A stretch of 64,000 bases of DNA, taken from Betaproteobacteria bacterium (GTDB lineage: Bacteria; Pseudomonadota; Gammaproteobacteria; Burkholderiales; UBA6910). The translations under genes and the position numbers were made by a program. Shown here in pieces: positions 6,626 to 16,639 of the stretch. How positions within the stretch are numbered: the first letter of the stretch is position 1; each line of letters begins with the position of its first letter. The stretch spans positions 1 through 64,000 of the forward strand of contig JACPEG010000025.1 of the NCBI GenBank assembly GCA_016183615.1, in the 5' to 3' direction. The notes beneath the pieces are model-generated. The model worked only from the letters and a program-made list of their open reading frames with translations, searched no databases and was not told where the DNA came from.

Positions 6626-9366
6626 ACGGGTGCACCCGCGCCGGGTGCACCGAACGCCAGCAACCACAGCCGCAGCACGGCGCGGATGGTGGCGTCGAAG
6701 GTCCCGGGCTCCACCCGCGCATACTGCTCCCCGCTAAGCCGCAGCCGGTGCTGGGTGCGGCGGTACTCCCGGTAGCCGTTGCGCACCTCCTCGGCCAGAT
6801 CCGCGGGAATCAGCGCCAGTTCCGCGGCCGTCTTCAGCAGCGCGATGTTGCCCGCGTTGGCCGTCAGCTCCAGGTGTACGGAAGAAAATCCCAGCACCAG
6901 GTACTGGACGATGAACTCCACGTCGATAATGCCGCCGCGGTCGTGCTTCACGTCGAACAGGCCGCTCGGATTGGGATGGGCCTCCAGCATCTTCGCGCGC
7001 ATCGCCTGGATTTCCTCGCGCAGCTTTGGCAGGTCGCGCGTCTGGCACAGCACCTCCCGGCGCAGGGCCTCGAAGGCGGCCCCCACCTCGGGTTCGCCGG
7101 CCACGAACCGGGCGCGGGTAAGAGCCTGGTGCTCCCAGACCCAGGCGTGGTGGCGCTGGTAGTCGGTGAATGCAGCGAGCGGGCTCACCAGCAGGCCCGA
7201 AGCGCCGTCGGGGCGCAGCCGCAGATCGGTTTCGTAGAGCACGCCGGCCGCGGTGTAGCTGGTGAGCCAGGAATTGATGCGCTGGCCGAGCCGCGCGTAG
7301 ACCTCGGCCGCATCCGGGTGCGGGTCGTCGTAGAGGAAGATGATGTCGAGGTCGGTGGCGTAGCCGAGCTCCTTGCCGCCCAACTTGCCGTAGCCGGCGA
7401 TGGCGAACCGCGGCGGGCCCTCCTGGTGGCGGTTGCGCAGCGCGCCCCAGCACAGCTTGAGCACCTCGCTCAGGACCAGGTCCGCGAGAAAGCTCAGGTG
7501 GTCGCTCAGGGTTTCCAGCGGCAGCAGCCCCTCCAGGTCCATGGCCACCAGCCGGAATACCTTGGAATGATGGAAATGCCTGAGCACATCCATCTGGCGC
7601 TCGGTGTCGCCGGCGGCGTCCGCCAGCTGGGATTCGAGCTGCAGACGGAATTCCGACCAGTCGGGCGGCGCATGCAGCTCGCGCGGATCGAGGAGCTCGT
7701 CGAGCAGTATGGGGTGCTGGGTGAGGTACTCGAAAGCCCACTGGCTCGCGCTCGCGAGTTTCGCCACCCGGTCCAGCGCCTGGGGGTATTCCTGCAGCAG
7801 GGCGAGGTAGGAGGCGCGCCGGTTGATCGCTTCCAGCAGCTGCAGCATGCGCTCCAGGGTGGCGTCGGGGTTGGCGCCGTGGGCCGCGGCCTGGATGACC
7901 GGGGGCACCAGCGTGTCCATCCGCTCCTGGCTCTGCCGGGGAAGCTGGCGGTAGCGAACGCCGTGGCGCATCTGCTGCAGGCGCTCGCAGATCTCCTCCG
8001 GGTGCGCAAAGCCCATGGTGGCGAGACGGGCGGAGGCTTCGGCGCGGTCGATCTCGTCGGCCCACAGGTCGGCGAGATCGTGATCGCCCTGGCCGCCGGT
8101 GGCGAACACCTGCTCGAAATGCCGGGTGACGCGGCTGCGGTGGATATCCAATTCCGTCCGCAGCGCCTGGTAAGAGGGAAACCCCATCGCCTCGGCCACC
8201 AGCGCCCGGTCCCCGGCGTCGCCGGGGAGCGACTGGGTCTGGCGGTCGTCGAGGTACTGCAGGCGGTGCTCCAGGTTCCGCAGAAACACGTAGGCCTCGG
8301 TGAGCTCCGCCACGGCCTCGCGGGGCAGCAGCTTGAGCTCGCCCAGGCGCTTCAGCACGGCCAGCGTGGGCCGCGCCCGCAGCGTGGAATCGCGCCCGCC
8401 GCGGATCAGCTGGAACACCTGGGCGATGAACTCGATTTCGCGGATGCCGCCGGGGCCGAGCTTGATGTTGTCCTCCATTTCCCGGCGCCGCACTTCCTGG
8501 CGGATCTGGGCGTGGAGATTGCGCAGGCTGGCGTAGGCGCCGAAGTCCAGGTACTTGCGGAACACGAAGGGGCGCACCAGCTCCGAGAGCTCGCGCGCCC
8601 GGCTGCCGCACAGGGGCCGGCCCTTGATCCAGGCGTAGCGCTCCCATTCGCGGCCCTGGGTGAGCAGGTACTCTTCGAGCATGGGAAACGACACTGCCAG
8701 CGGCCCGCTCTCGCCGTGGGGCCGCAGCCGCATGTCCACCCGGAACACGAATCCTTCGCTGGTGAGATCGTTGAGGCTCGCGATCAGCTTGCGTCCGAGG
8801 CGCACGAAGAATTCATGGTTGCTGAGGGCGCGGCGGCCTGTGGTCTCGCCGTCCTCCGGGTACACGAAGATGAGGTCGACGTCGGACGAAACGTTGAGCT
8901 CGCCGCCGCCCAGCTTGCCCATGCCCACCACCAGCAGCTCCTGGGGCGCGGCGCTCTCGGCCCCGGCCGGGCTCCCGTGCTGGGCTTCCATCCACGCCGC
9001 GAGCCGGGAAGCCGCAAACCGGATCGCGGTTTCCGCGAGCGCGGTCACGGTGGCCATGACCTCGGCGAGATCGGCCAGTCCCGACAGATCGCGCACGATC
9101 ACGCGCAGCATGACCCGCTTGCGCAGGTGCCGCAGCACCGCGGATAGCGCGGCCTCGTCCGCCACGGGCGTCGCCAGCAGAACCGATTCCATCTCGCCGG
9201 CGTCAAACGGTCGGGCAAGGGAGGATTCCAGGTCCTGCCGGAGTTCGGGTTCGGCGGCCATCAGGTTTCGCGCGTAGCGGCTCAGCCGTGCGGCGCGCTC
9301 CGCTGCGAGCGTTTCCTGGCGCGCTGCGCCGGCGGCGTCCGGGCGGGATTTCGTGTTCACGGTCAC
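6622..9366 (-). CDS. glnE: Bifunctional glutamine synthetase adenylyltransferase/deadenylase
   Basis: A protein of about 914 residues with two nucleotidyltransferase domains, each followed by a helical PII-interaction region. The N-terminal (adenylyl-removing) half has GGGELNVSSDVDLIFVYP with Asp162 and Asp164; the C-terminal (adenylylating) half has GYGKLGGKELG followed by TDLDIIFLYDD near residue 670. GlnE sets glutamine synthetase activity in response to PII and glutamine. Its 3' end overlaps the cyclase gene end by 4 bases, convergently. No ATG is available; GTG at 9366 or 9360 are the best starts, giving a typical length. The longer frame upstream is only the antisense of yhdP. Confidence 0.94.
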   Translation of the reverse strand: MTVNTKSRPDAAGAARQETLAAERAARLSRYARNLMAAEPELRQDLESSLARPFDAGEMESVLLATPVADEAALSAVLRHLRKRVMLRVIVRDLSGLADLAEVMATVTALAETAIRFAASRLAAWMEAQHGSPAGAESAAPQELLVVGMGKLGGGELNVSSDVDLIFVYPEDGETTGRRALSNHEFFVRLGRKLIASLNDLTSEGFVFRVDMRLRPHGESGPLAVSFPMLEEYLLTQGREWERYAWIKGRPLCGSRARELSELVRPFVFRKYLDFGAYASLRNLHAQIRQEVRRREMEDNIKLGPGGIREIEFIAQVFQLIRGGRDSTLRARPTLAVLKRLGELKLLPREAVAELTEAYVFLRNLEHRLQYLDDRQTQSLPGDAGDRALVAEAMGFPSYQALRTELDIHRSRVTRHFEQVFATGGQGDHDLADLWADEIDRAEASARLATMGFAHPEEICERLQQMRHGVRYRQLPRQSQERMDTLVPPVIQAAAHGANPDATLERMLQLLEAINRRASYLALLQEYPQALDRVAKLASASQWAFEYLTQHPILLDELLDPRELHAPPDWSEFRLQLESQLADAAGDTERQMDVLRHFHHSKVFRLVAMDLEGLLPLETLSDHLSFLADLVLSEVLKLCWGALRNRHQEGPPRFAIAGYGKLGGKELGYATDLDIIFLYDDPHPDAAEVYARLGQRINSWLTSYTAAGVLYETDLRLRPDGASGLLVSPLAAFTDYQRHHAWVWEHQALTRARFVAGEPEVGAAFEALRREVLCQTRDLPKLREEIQAMRAKMLEAHPNPSGLFDVKHDRGGIIDVEFIVQYLVLGFSSVHLELTANAGNIALLKTAAELALIPADLAEEVRNGYREYRRTQHRLRLSGEQYARVEPGTFDATIRAVLRLWLLAFGAPGAGAPV

Positions 9367-9450
9367 GATTCGGGTAAAATGCGCTATGGGATTGAATTTT
9401 AACCGCCAAATGGCGACACGCGGCAAGTTTTCACCGGCGGCTCGCTGCCT

Positions 9451-12400
9451 GTGCTGAACCTGCGCGCCATCTCCTTCGCTCTTCGCAGCTTCTATTGGCT
9501 GGCCCGGCTCGCCCTGTACGGCGTGGCGGCCGCGTCGATCGGATTCGGGATCGCGCTGCTGGCGTTTCGCTACTGGCTGCTGCCCAACGTCGAGCAGTAC
9601 CGTGAGGACATCGCCGCCGCGATTTCCCGCGCCGCGGGCCAGAAGGTGACGATCGGGGCCATCGAAGCGGGCTGGGACGGCCTGCGTCCGCACCTGGGCC
9701 TGCGCAACGTGCAGGTTTTGGACCGCGATGGGCGCCCGGCCCTCAGCCTGAGCCGGATCGAGAACACCCTGTCCTGGGAATCGCTGCTGTTTCTGGAACC
9801 CCGGTTCCAGGTCCTGGAAATCGACCGGCCGGCCCTTGACGTGCGGCGCGATTCCCGGGGCGTGATCCACGTGGCGGGTATTGCGCTCAACCGGTCATCG
9901 GAGGAGGCGGGCTTCTCCGACTGGCTGCTGCGCCAGACCCACCTCATCGTGAATGGCGCGAGCATCACCTGGCGCGACGAGCTGCGCGGCGCCCCGCCGC
10001 TGGAGCTCGCGTCGGTGAGCTTGCGCATCGAGAACCACGGCAGGCGCCACCGCTTCGGGCTGAAAGCGGTGCCGCCGGCCCAGCTTGCGGCGCCATTGGA
10101 GGTGCGGGGAGACCTGAGCGGCGCTGCGGTCGCCGGGTGGCGCGAATGGCAGGGAGAGGTATTCGCGCAGTTCGACTACGCGGACATCGCAGCCTGGCGC
10201 ACCTGGATTCCGTTTCCCGCCGGGCTGGTCCAGGGCAGGGGTGCGCTGCGGGCCTGGGTGAAATTCGACGACGCACGGATTACCGAGCTTACCGCCGATC
10301 TGGCGCTGGCGGAGGCCCGGGCCCGGCTTGGACCCGAGCTACCCGAAATCGCCATGACCGGGCTCCAGGGACGGCTCGGCTGGCGGCGCCTCGACGGCGG
10401 CATGGAGGTTTTCACCCGCGGCCTCGCGCTGGTCACCCGCCAGGGGATCGCGATCCCGCCGGCGGACTTCCTGCTCCGCCTGATCGAGCCACGGGGGACC
10501 GCGCCGGGCCGCGGTGAACTCCGGGCCAATGCCCTGGATCTCGAGCCGCTGGCAAACCTCGCCGGCTATCTTCCCCTGGAGGAGTCGGTGCGCGAGCGCC
10601 TCACCCGGCTCGCGCCCCGGGGCAGCCTGTACGACGTGGCGGCAAATTGGAAAGGCGAGTGGCCGGCCCCGAAGGCGTACTCGGTGAAGGGGCGCTTCGC
10701 GGACCTGGGGCTGCGCGCCTACGGGGCCATCCCCGCCTTCAGCGGGCTCTCCGGCAACATCGACGGCGACGAGGATGGCGGAAGCGTCAACCTGAGCTCC
10801 AGCCGCGCCACCATCGAGCTGCCCGGGGTGTTCCGCGACCCGCTCGGCTTCGAGACCCTTACCGCCCAGTCGAGATGGAGGGCGCGCGGCGGGCAAACCG
10901 AGCTCGAGTTGTCCAACGTTTCGTTTTCCAGCGCCCAGCTTGCCGGCAGCGTATTCGGCAGCTATCGCACGGTCGCGGGAGGCCCCGGAATCATCGATCT
11001 CACCGGCAGCCTTACCCGCGCCGATGCCCGCTTTGTGAACCGCTACGTCCCGCTGGTGGTGAACCCGGATGCCCGGGCCTGGCTCGATCGCGCCATTCTC
11101 GCCGGCAATTCCCAGGACGTGCGGCTGCGGCTCAAGGGCAACCTGGCCGATTTCCCCTTTGCCGACGGCAGCCGCGGTGTGTTCCAGGTGACGGCCAGGG
11201 TCTCCGGCGGCACGCTGCTCTACGGCGAGGGTTGGCCCCGGATCGAAAACCTCGTCGCCGACCTCGCGTTCCGCGGCGCGCGAATGGAAGTCGCCGCGCA
11301 ACAGGGCACGATCTACGGTGCGAAGCTGGCGAAGGTGCGGGCAGTCATTCCGGACCTCATGGCAAGCGAGGAAGCGATCGAGATCGACGGCGACGCCGAG
11401 GGCCCGACCGGGGAGTTCCTGAAGTTCATCGAGGCGAGCCCGGTGCGGGGATACGTCGACCATTTCACCGAGGGCATGCGGGCCGCGGGCTCCGGGAAGC
11501 TCCACCTGAAACTGCGCATTCCCCCGCGCCATATCGAGGACACGAAGGTAGCGGGTACCTTCCAGTTTCTGAACAACCAGGTGACGCCCGGCCCGGATCT
11601 TCCCGCCCTGGAGCGGGTCAACGGCCGGATCGAGTTCAGCGAATCGGAAGTGAAGGCCCAGAACATCTCCGCCCAGATCCTGGGCAGCCCGGCCACCCTC
11701 AACGCGGCGACCCAGCGGGACGGCGGCGTTCGCATCGGCATCGCGGGCCGGCTCACCGCCGACGGGCTGCAGAAGTCCCTCGGCTGGCCCGTGCTGAAGA
11801 GCCTCAGGGGCGGCGCCGAGTGGCGCAGCGTCGTCACGGTGAAGAAGCGGCTCACCCAGTTCACGGTGGATTCCCCGCTGACGGGTCTCGCTTCCGATCT
11901 TCCGCCGCCCTTCGCCAAGGCGGCCTCCGAGGTCGTGCCGCTGCGCTTCGAGCGCAGCGCCTCCGACCCGGGGCAGGACACGGTCGCGTTCTCCTATGGG
12001 CGCGTAGTTTCGGCCCAGTTCCTGCGCGTGAAAAGCGGCGACCAGATGAAAACCGAGCGCGGCGTCATCAGCTTCGGCGCGACGCCGGCCGCCCCCGCGC
12101 GCAGCGGCATCTGGCTGAATGGCGCGCTGGCGTCGCTCGATCTCGATCGCTGGCGCGAGGTCCTGGGCCCGGGGGGCGCAGGCCCCGCACTCGATATCGG
12201 CGGCATCGACCTGCGCTTCGGCAGGCTGGATTTTCTCGGCCGCCGGTTCGGCGAACTCCACGTGAATGGCGCCAGCCAGGAGGGCATCTGGCGCGCGAGC
12301 CTGCGCGGGCGGGAGATCAACGGCGACGTGGAGTGGCGCTCCCACGGCAAGGGGAAAATCACGGCGCGCCTGAAGAGCCTGACGATACCGGTAGCCACGT

Positions 12401-13263
12401 CGGAGCGCCCTTCCGTTCCCCAGGCCCGGGATGGGGACCTGCCGGGGCTCGACGTGACCGCCGAGAATTTCACGTTCAAGGACAGGCAGCTGGGGAAACT
12501 GGAACTCGCGGCGCAGCCCGAAGGAACGGACTGGCGTATCGACCGCCTGCGGATCGCCGTCGCGGAGGGCGCGATCCAGGCCGACGGACTGTGGCAGGGC
12601 TGGCTCACCACGCCGCGCACGCAGATGAATCTGAAGCTGGAGCTCACGGACATCGGGAAATTCCTGGCGCGGCTCGGTTTTCCGGACGGCGTAAAGCGCG
12701 GCAACGGAAAGCTGGAGGGAACACTCACGTGGGCGGGAAGCCCCCAGTCTCCCGATTACCCGAGCCTCTCCGGGACGCTTGCGCTGGAGGCGCGCAACGG
12801 CCAGTTCGCGAAAATGGACCCCGGGCTCGGCAAGCTGCTCGGCATCCTGAGCCTGCAGGCGCTGCCCCGGCGCATCGTACTGGATTTCCGTGACGTGTTC
12901 AGCGAGGGCTTCGAGTTCGATACCATCACCGGCACGGCGAAGATCGCCCAGGGCGTGGCCAATACCCAGGACCTCATAATTTCGGGCTCCGCGGCCAAGG
13001 TGGAAATGAAAGGCGAGATGGATCTGGCGCGCGAATCCCAGAACCTGCGGGTGCGGGTGGCGCCCGCCCTGGGCCAGGGCGTGGGCCTGGCCGGCAGCCT
13101 CATCGGCGGCCCGGCGGTGGGAGTGGCCGCGCTCATCGTGAGCAAGGTGCTCAAGGACCCGCTCGACCAGATCGTGGCCTACGAATACAATGTGACCGGA
13201 ACCTGGTCGGATCCGGTCGTGTCGAAAATCGGTAGTCCGCCACAGCAGTCCGAAAGCCGATGA
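9451..13263 (+). CDS. yhdP: YhdP family AsmA-like envelope protein
   Basis: A 1270-residue protein with one N-terminal membrane helix (residues 10-45), a DUF3971 region and an AsmA-like C-terminal domain (about 1000-1240), ending with the glycine-rich GLAGSLIGGPAVGVAAL stretch seen in the family. YhdP, with TamB and YdbH, is known in E. coli to carry phospholipid from inner to outer membrane as a long beta-groove bridging the periplasm. The start is GTG at 9451. The downstream gene overlaps by ATGA, the first of three such overlaps, so yhdP, the hypothetical gene, the nitrilase and tldD form one operon. This order is common in beta- and gammaproteobacteria. Confidence 0.92.
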   Translation: MLNLRAISFALRSFYWLARLALYGVAAASIGFGIALLAFRYWLLPNVEQYREDIAAAISRAAGQKVTIGAIEAGWDGLRPHLGLRNVQVLDRDGRPALSLSRIENTLSWESLLFLEPRFQVLEIDRPALDVRRDSRGVIHVAGIALNRSSEEAGFSDWLLRQTHLIVNGASITWRDELRGAPPLELASVSLRIENHGRRHRFGLKAVPPAQLAAPLEVRGDLSGAAVAGWREWQGEVFAQFDYADIAAWRTWIPFPAGLVQGRGALRAWVKFDDARITELTADLALAEARARLGPELPEIAMTGLQGRLGWRRLDGGMEVFTRGLALVTRQGIAIPPADFLLRLIEPRGTAPGRGELRANALDLEPLANLAGYLPLEESVRERLTRLAPRGSLYDVAANWKGEWPAPKAYSVKGRFADLGLRAYGAIPAFSGLSGNIDGDEDGGSVNLSSSRATIELPGVFRDPLGFETLTAQSRWRARGGQTELELSNVSFSSAQLAGSVFGSYRTVAGGPGIIDLTGSLTRADARFVNRYVPLVVNPDARAWLDRAILAGNSQDVRLRLKGNLADFPFADGSRGVFQVTARVSGGTLLYGEGWPRIENLVADLAFRGARMEVAAQQGTIYGAKLAKVRAVIPDLMASEEAIEIDGDAEGPTGEFLKFIEASPVRGYVDHFTEGMRAAGSGKLHLKLRIPPRHIEDTKVAGTFQFLNNQVTPGPDLPALERVNGRIEFSESEVKAQNISAQILGSPATLNAATQRDGGVRIGIAGRLTADGLQKSLGWPVLKSLRGGAEWRSVVTVKKRLTQFTVDSPLTGLASDLPPPFAKAASEVVPLRFERSASDPGQDTVAFSYGRVVSAQFLRVKSGDQMKTERGVISFGATPAAPARSGIWLNGALASLDLDRWREVLGPGGAGPALDIGGIDLRFGRLDFLGRRFGELHVNGASQEGIWRASLRGREINGDVEWRSHGKGKITARLKSLTIPVATSERPSVPQARDGDLPGLDVTAENFTFKDRQLGKLELAAQPEGTDWRIDRLRIAVAEGAIQADGLWQGWLTTPRTQMNLKLELTDIGKFLARLGFPDGVKRGNGKLEGTLTWAGSPQSPDYPSLSGTLALEARNGQFAKMDPGLGKLLGILSLQALPRRIVLDFRDVFSEGFEFDTITGTAKIAQGVANTQDLIISGSAAKVEMKGEMDLARESQNLRVRVAPALGQGVGLAGSLIGGPAVGVAALIVSKVLKDPLDQIVAYEYNVTGTWSDPVVSKIGSPPQQSESR

Positions 13264-13634
13264 GCGTATCCTTTCCCCTGCGATTTCCCTCTCCCGGGCA
13301 CTGGCTCGCCGCGGTCGCGGTGGGCGCCGGTCTCGCCGGTGCGGCGAGCCACGCCGCGGTGCTTTGCACGGTGGGCCCCGAGCTGTGGGACCGTCCCCGC
13401 AGCGGCCGCTCCCTTCTCGCGCTGGAGGCGGTGAAGCCCTGCGTCCTCGCATTCAACCGCGATTCCCGCTCGCGGCTGGTGATCCATCACGCCCCCGCGC
13501 CCGAGCCGGCGCTGATGGCCGAGGAGCTGCGCACCTGGTTCACCGCGCTCGCTCTCGACGCCGACCGGCTGGAGCTTGGCGCCGACGGCCAGGGCAGCGC
13601 CCTGGTCATTGAAATCCGCGACGCCAAGCCATGA
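13260..13634 (+). CDS. Small secreted or membrane-anchored hypothetical protein
   Basis: A 124-residue protein whose ATG overlaps the yhdP stop and whose stop overlaps the nitrilase start (ATGA both times). It has an N-terminal hydrophobic segment (residues 13-33, ending GAASHA) that looks like a signal peptide or anchor, followed by a short soluble domain with two Cys (in AVLCTVG and KPCVLAF) that could form a disulfide. I recognise no family. The coupling to yhdP makes an envelope role plausible, but that is inference only. Confidence 0.7.
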   Translation: MSVSFPLRFPSPGHWLAAVAVGAGLAGAASHAAVLCTVGPELWDRPRSGRSLLALEAVKPCVLAFNRDSRSRLVIHHAPAPEPALMAEELRTWFTALALDADRLELGADGQGSALVIEIRDAKP

Positions 13635-14470
13635 ATGCCGCCGACGGCGCAGGCCCGAATTTCCGCATCGCCGGGGTCCAGATGGCATCGGGCCCCAACG
13701 TGGACGCCAACCTGAAGGAGGCCGGACGGCTGATCGAGATGGCCGCGGACCAGGGCGCGAAGCTGGTGGCGCTGCCGGAGTACTTCTGCATCATGGGCAT
13801 GCGGGACACCGACAAGGTGGCGGTCCGGGAGGAGCCGGGAAAGGGGCCGATACAGGATTTCCTGTCCGACACCGCCCGGCGGCTGAAAATCTGGCTGGTG
13901 GGCGGCTCGGTGCCGCTCGCGGCCTCGGTGCCGCAGAAAGTGCGCAACAGCTCCCTGGTCTATGACGAGGAAGGCCGGCTCGCCGCCCGCTACGACAAGA
14001 TCCATCTGTTCAGCCTCAACATGGGCCAGGAGCGCTACTCCGAGGAGCGCACCATCGAGGCGGGATCGAGCGTGGTGGTGGCCGACACCCCCTTCGGCCG
14101 GCTCGGACTTTCCATTTGCTACGACCTGCGCTTTCCGGAGCTGTACCGGACCATGCAGGACGCGGACATCATCCTGGTGCCTTCGGCCTTCACCGAGACC
14201 ACCGGCAAGGCCCACTGGGAAACCCTGATCCGGGCCCGCGCCATCGAGAACCTGGCCTACGTGCTGGCGCCGGCCCAGGGCGGCTACCACGTGAACGGCC
14301 GCGAGACCCACGGCAACAGCATGATCGTGGATCCCTGGGGCGTGGTGCTCGACCGCCTGCCGCGGGGCTCGGGCGTCGTTATTGCCGGTGTCAACGCCGG
14401 CTACCGGGAAAGCCTGCGCCGCAGCCTCCCCGCGCTCGATCACCGTACGCTGAAGACCCTCACTCCATGA
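13631..14470 (+). CDS. Nitrilase-superfamily amidohydrolase (deaminated glutathione amidase type)
   Basis: A 279-residue carbon-nitrogen hydrolase with the full catalytic triad: Glu50 in LVALPEYFC, Lys123 in RYDKIHLF and Cys163 in [14 protein letters not shown]. The sequence resembles the Nit1/NIT2/YbeM branch, whose known activity is hydrolysis of deaminated glutathione, a repair reaction for an aminotransferase side product; omega-amidase is the main alternative. Cytoplasmic. It is embedded in the yhdP-tldD operon with 4-base overlaps at both ends. Superfamily is certain, exact substrate probable. Confidence 0.9.
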   Translation: MNAADGAGPNFRIAGVQMASGPNVDANLKEAGRLIEMAADQGAKLVALPEYFCIMGMRDTDKVAVREEPGKGPIQDFLSDTARRLKIWLVGGSVPLAASVPQKVRNSSLVYDEEGRLAARYDKIHLFSLNMGQERYSEERTIEAGSSVVVADTPFGRLGLSICYDLRFPELYRTMQDADIILVPSAFTETTGKAHWETLIRARAIENLAYVLAPAQGGYHVNGRETHGNSMIVDPWGVVLDRLPRGSGVVIAGVNAGYRESLRRSLPALDHRTLKTLTP

Positions 14471-15939
14471 GCCGAACGATCACCCAGATCCCGGATTCCG
14501 GGCCGGCTTCGCTGTTCGCGGCGGCGCGCAGCACCCTGCTCGCGCCCTACGACATCGACACGCCCGAGCTGCAGAGCGTGTTCCGGCAGATTCTCGCCCA
14601 CCGCGTGGATTACGCGGACCTCTACTTTCAGTACAGCCGCACCGAGGGCTGGAGCCTGGAGGAGGGCATCGTCAAGACCGGCAGCTTCAACATCGACCAG
14701 GGCGTGGGCGTGCGGGCGGTCTCGGGCGACAAGACCGCTTTCGCCTACTCCGACGACATCAGCGTCGCCGCGCTGGAAGCGGCGGCCCGGGCGACCCGCG
14801 CCATCGCGCACCAGGGGGCAGGCGGGAAAGTCCAGGTCGTGAAGCGCGGCGAGGGGCGCCGGCTCTACGAGCCGCGCGACCCGATCGCGAGCCTCAACGA
14901 CGCGGAAAAGGTCGCGCTGCTGGAACGGCTGGAGGGCATCGCCCGCGCCATGGATCCGAAGGTGACCCAGGTGATGGCGAGCCTCGCCGCGGAATATGAC
15001 GTGATGCTGGTGGCGCGGGCCGACGGGCTGATCGCGGCGGACGTGCGGCCGCTGGTGCGGCTGTCGCTGCAGGTGATTGCCGAGCACAAGGGGCGTCGCG
15101 AGCAGGGCTCGGCAGGCGGCGGCGGGCGCTTCGATTTCGCCTATTTCAGCGACGAGGTGCTGAAGGACTATGCGCGCCGTGCGGTCGCCCAGGCGCTTAC
15201 CAACCTGGAGGCGCGGCCCGCGCCCGCCGGTCCGATGACCGTGGTGCTGGGGCCGGGCTGGCCCGGGGTGCTGCTGCACGAGGCGATCGGCCACGGCCTG
15301 GAGGGTGACTTCAACCGCAAGGGCAGCTCCGCGTTCTCCGGCCGCATCGGACAGCGGGTGGCGGCGCCCGGCGTCACCGTGGTGGACGACGGCACGCTGC
15401 CGCAGCGGCGCGGCTCCCTCAACATCGACGACGAGGGCAATCCGACCCAGCGCACGGTGCTGATCGAGGACGGCGTGCTCAGGGGCTACATGCAGGACAG
15501 CCTGAACGCGCGCCTGATGGGCGTTGCGCCCACCGGCAACGGCCGGCGCGAATCGTTCGCCCACATCCCCATGCCGCGCATGACCAACACCTACATGCTC
15601 AACGGCGCCATGGACCCGCAGGAGATCATCCGCTCGGTGAAGAGCGGGCTCTACGCCGTCAACTTCGGCGGCGGCCAGGTCGACATCACCAACGGCAAGT
15701 TCGTGTTCTCTGCCTCCGAGGCCTACCTCATCGAGGACGGCAGGGTGACCGCGCCGGTAAAGGGCGCCACCCTCATCGGCAACGGCCCCGATGTGCTGAC
15801 GCGGGTGGCCATGATCGGCAACGATCTCGGCCTCGACCCCGGGATCGGCACCTGCGGCAAGGACGGCCAGAGCGTCCCGGTGGGCGTGGGCCAGCCGACG
15901 CTGCGCATCGACGGCCTCACCGTCGGCGGAACGGGCTGA
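14467..15939 (+). CDS. tldD: TldD metalloprotease subunit
   Basis: A 490-residue protein with the zinc motif HEAIGH (His271, Glu272, His276), followed by [11 protein letters not shown], and the C-terminal [16 protein letters not shown] and [17 protein letters not shown] blocks of TldD. TldD pairs with TldE/PmbA to form a heterodimeric protease that digests unfolded peptides, matures microcins and degrades CcdA. TldE is not in this window. Start at 14467 overlaps the nitrilase stop (ATGA); a much longer in-frame extension upstream is antisense-free shadow of the nitrilase gene. Last gene of its operon. Confidence 0.95.
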   Translation: MSRTITQIPDSGPASLFAAARSTLLAPYDIDTPELQSVFRQILAHRVDYADLYFQYSRTEGWSLEEGIVKTGSFNIDQGVGVRAVSGDKTAFAYSDDISVAALEAAARATRAIAHQGAGGKVQVVKRGEGRRLYEPRDPIASLNDAEKVALLERLEGIARAMDPKVTQVMASLAAEYDVMLVARADGLIAADVRPLVRLSLQVIAEHKGRREQGSAGGGGRFDFAYFSDEVLKDYARRAVAQALTNLEARPAPAGPMTVVLGPGWPGVLLHEAIGHGLEGDFNRKGSSAFSGRIGQRVAAPGVTVVDDGTLPQRRGSLNIDDEGNPTQRTVLIEDGVLRGYMQDSLNARLMGVAPTGNGRRESFAHIPMPRMTNTYMLNGAMDPQEIIRSVKSGLYAVNFGGGQVDITNGKFVFSASEAYLIEDGRVTAPVKGATLIGNGPDVLTRVAMIGNDLGLDPGIGTCGKDGQSVPVGVGQPTLRIDGLTVGGTG

Positions 15940-16030
15940 GGCCGCCTTGCTTTCCGTCCTCGTCGGGCGCAACAGGCGAAGCGCATTGCGCCAAACGGGC
16001 GCCTGCATTGCGCTCCACGAATCCCCCGCC

Positions 16031-16059
16031 TTGAAACCGGCCCGCCCCCCGTCTAGACT
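16031..16059 (+). promoter_or_regulatory. Sigma70-type promoter of the dodecin gene
   Basis: TTGAAA at 16031-16036 and TAGACT at 16054-16059 are separated by exactly 17 bases. The predicted start of transcription, near 16066, leaves a leader of about 50 bases with GAAGGAGAG in front of the ATG at 16116. The rest of 15940-16115 shows nothing else clear. Confidence 0.6.
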
Positions 16060-16115
16060 CAAATCGGCATTTCGCCGAAAGCCCGTGACGTGACCAACCA
16101 AGAAGGAGAGAGGAT

Positions 16116-16334
16116 ATGGCTGAGAGCGTGTACAAGATCATCGAGGTGGTGGGCACCAGCAAGGCCTCCTGGGAGGAGGCGGCCAAGAACGCCGTGAATA
16201 CCGCGGGCAAGCAACTGCGGGATCTGCGGGTGGCCGAGATCGTGAAGCTCGACATGGTGGTGGAGAACAACAAGGTGGTGGCCTACCGTGCCCGGGTGAC
16301 CGTGTCCTTCAAGTACGACGTGAAGTCCCGTTAG
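16116..16334 (+). CDS. Dodecin flavin-binding protein
   Basis: A 72-residue protein that matches dodecin throughout: VYKIIEVVGTSKASWEEAA, a helix, then two long strands ending TVSFKYD. Dodecins form hollow dodecamers in the cytoplasm that store or buffer flavins (riboflavin, FMN or FAD). A strong GAAGGAGAG ribosome site precedes the ATG, a sigma70-like promoter lies upstream and a good terminator follows, so it is a single-gene unit. Confidence 0.95.
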   Translation: MAESVYKIIEVVGTSKASWEEAAKNAVNTAGKQLRDLRVAEIVKLDMVVENNKVVAYRARVTVSFKYDVKSR

Positions 16335-16354
16335 CCGGTTTCGGGTTGGGAGAA

Positions 16355-16382
16355 GGGGTGCGCCCGGCGCACCCCTTTTTTT
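16355..16382 (+). terminator. Rho-independent terminator after dodecin
   Basis: GGGGTGCG pairs with CGCACCCC across a tight loop (up to 9-10 bp possible) and is followed directly by seven T. It lies 20 bases after the dodecin stop. Confidence 0.85.
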
Positions 16383-16423
16383 GTGGGCGGGAGCGAAATA
16401 ATGCGTGATCGGGATTTTGGCGC

Positions 16424-16472
16424 GTAGGAGCGAATTCATTCGCGACTTCTGTCACGGATAAATCCCCTCCTG
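16424..16472. repeat. REP-like pair of the GTAGGAG family
   Basis: An A2 half-element (GTAGGAG, core GCGAATTCATTCGC) at 16424-16446 and a diverged inverted A1 half-element at 16451-16472. It sits in the 304-base gap between dodecin and the DAHP synthase; apart from the terminator, this repeat and a TAAAATGCG sequence near 16516 that could be a -10 box, I see nothing in that gap. Confidence 0.8.
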
Positions 16473-16639
16473 CCGGGTGTTGCCGGCACGTGAAGAACGG
16501 GGGGCAACCGCCTGATAAAATGCGTTTTTCCGTGGCGGAATCCACGCCGATGGGCTAGAATGACTCCAGTTCCGGACTCGCAGGGCGCAGGAACCCGCCC
16601 GGCAGGCCCGTCGCGACAAACTTGGGCAAGACTCACCAG

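Noticed and set aside
5470-9147. 1225-codon open frame covering the cyclase and the antisense of glnE
   Set aside because: Crosses two real genes in the wrong frame and strand; no domain is recognisable.
10339-13452. 1037-codon minus-strand frame opposite yhdP
   Set aside because: Antisense shadow; composition very rich in Arg, Gly, Ala, no motif.
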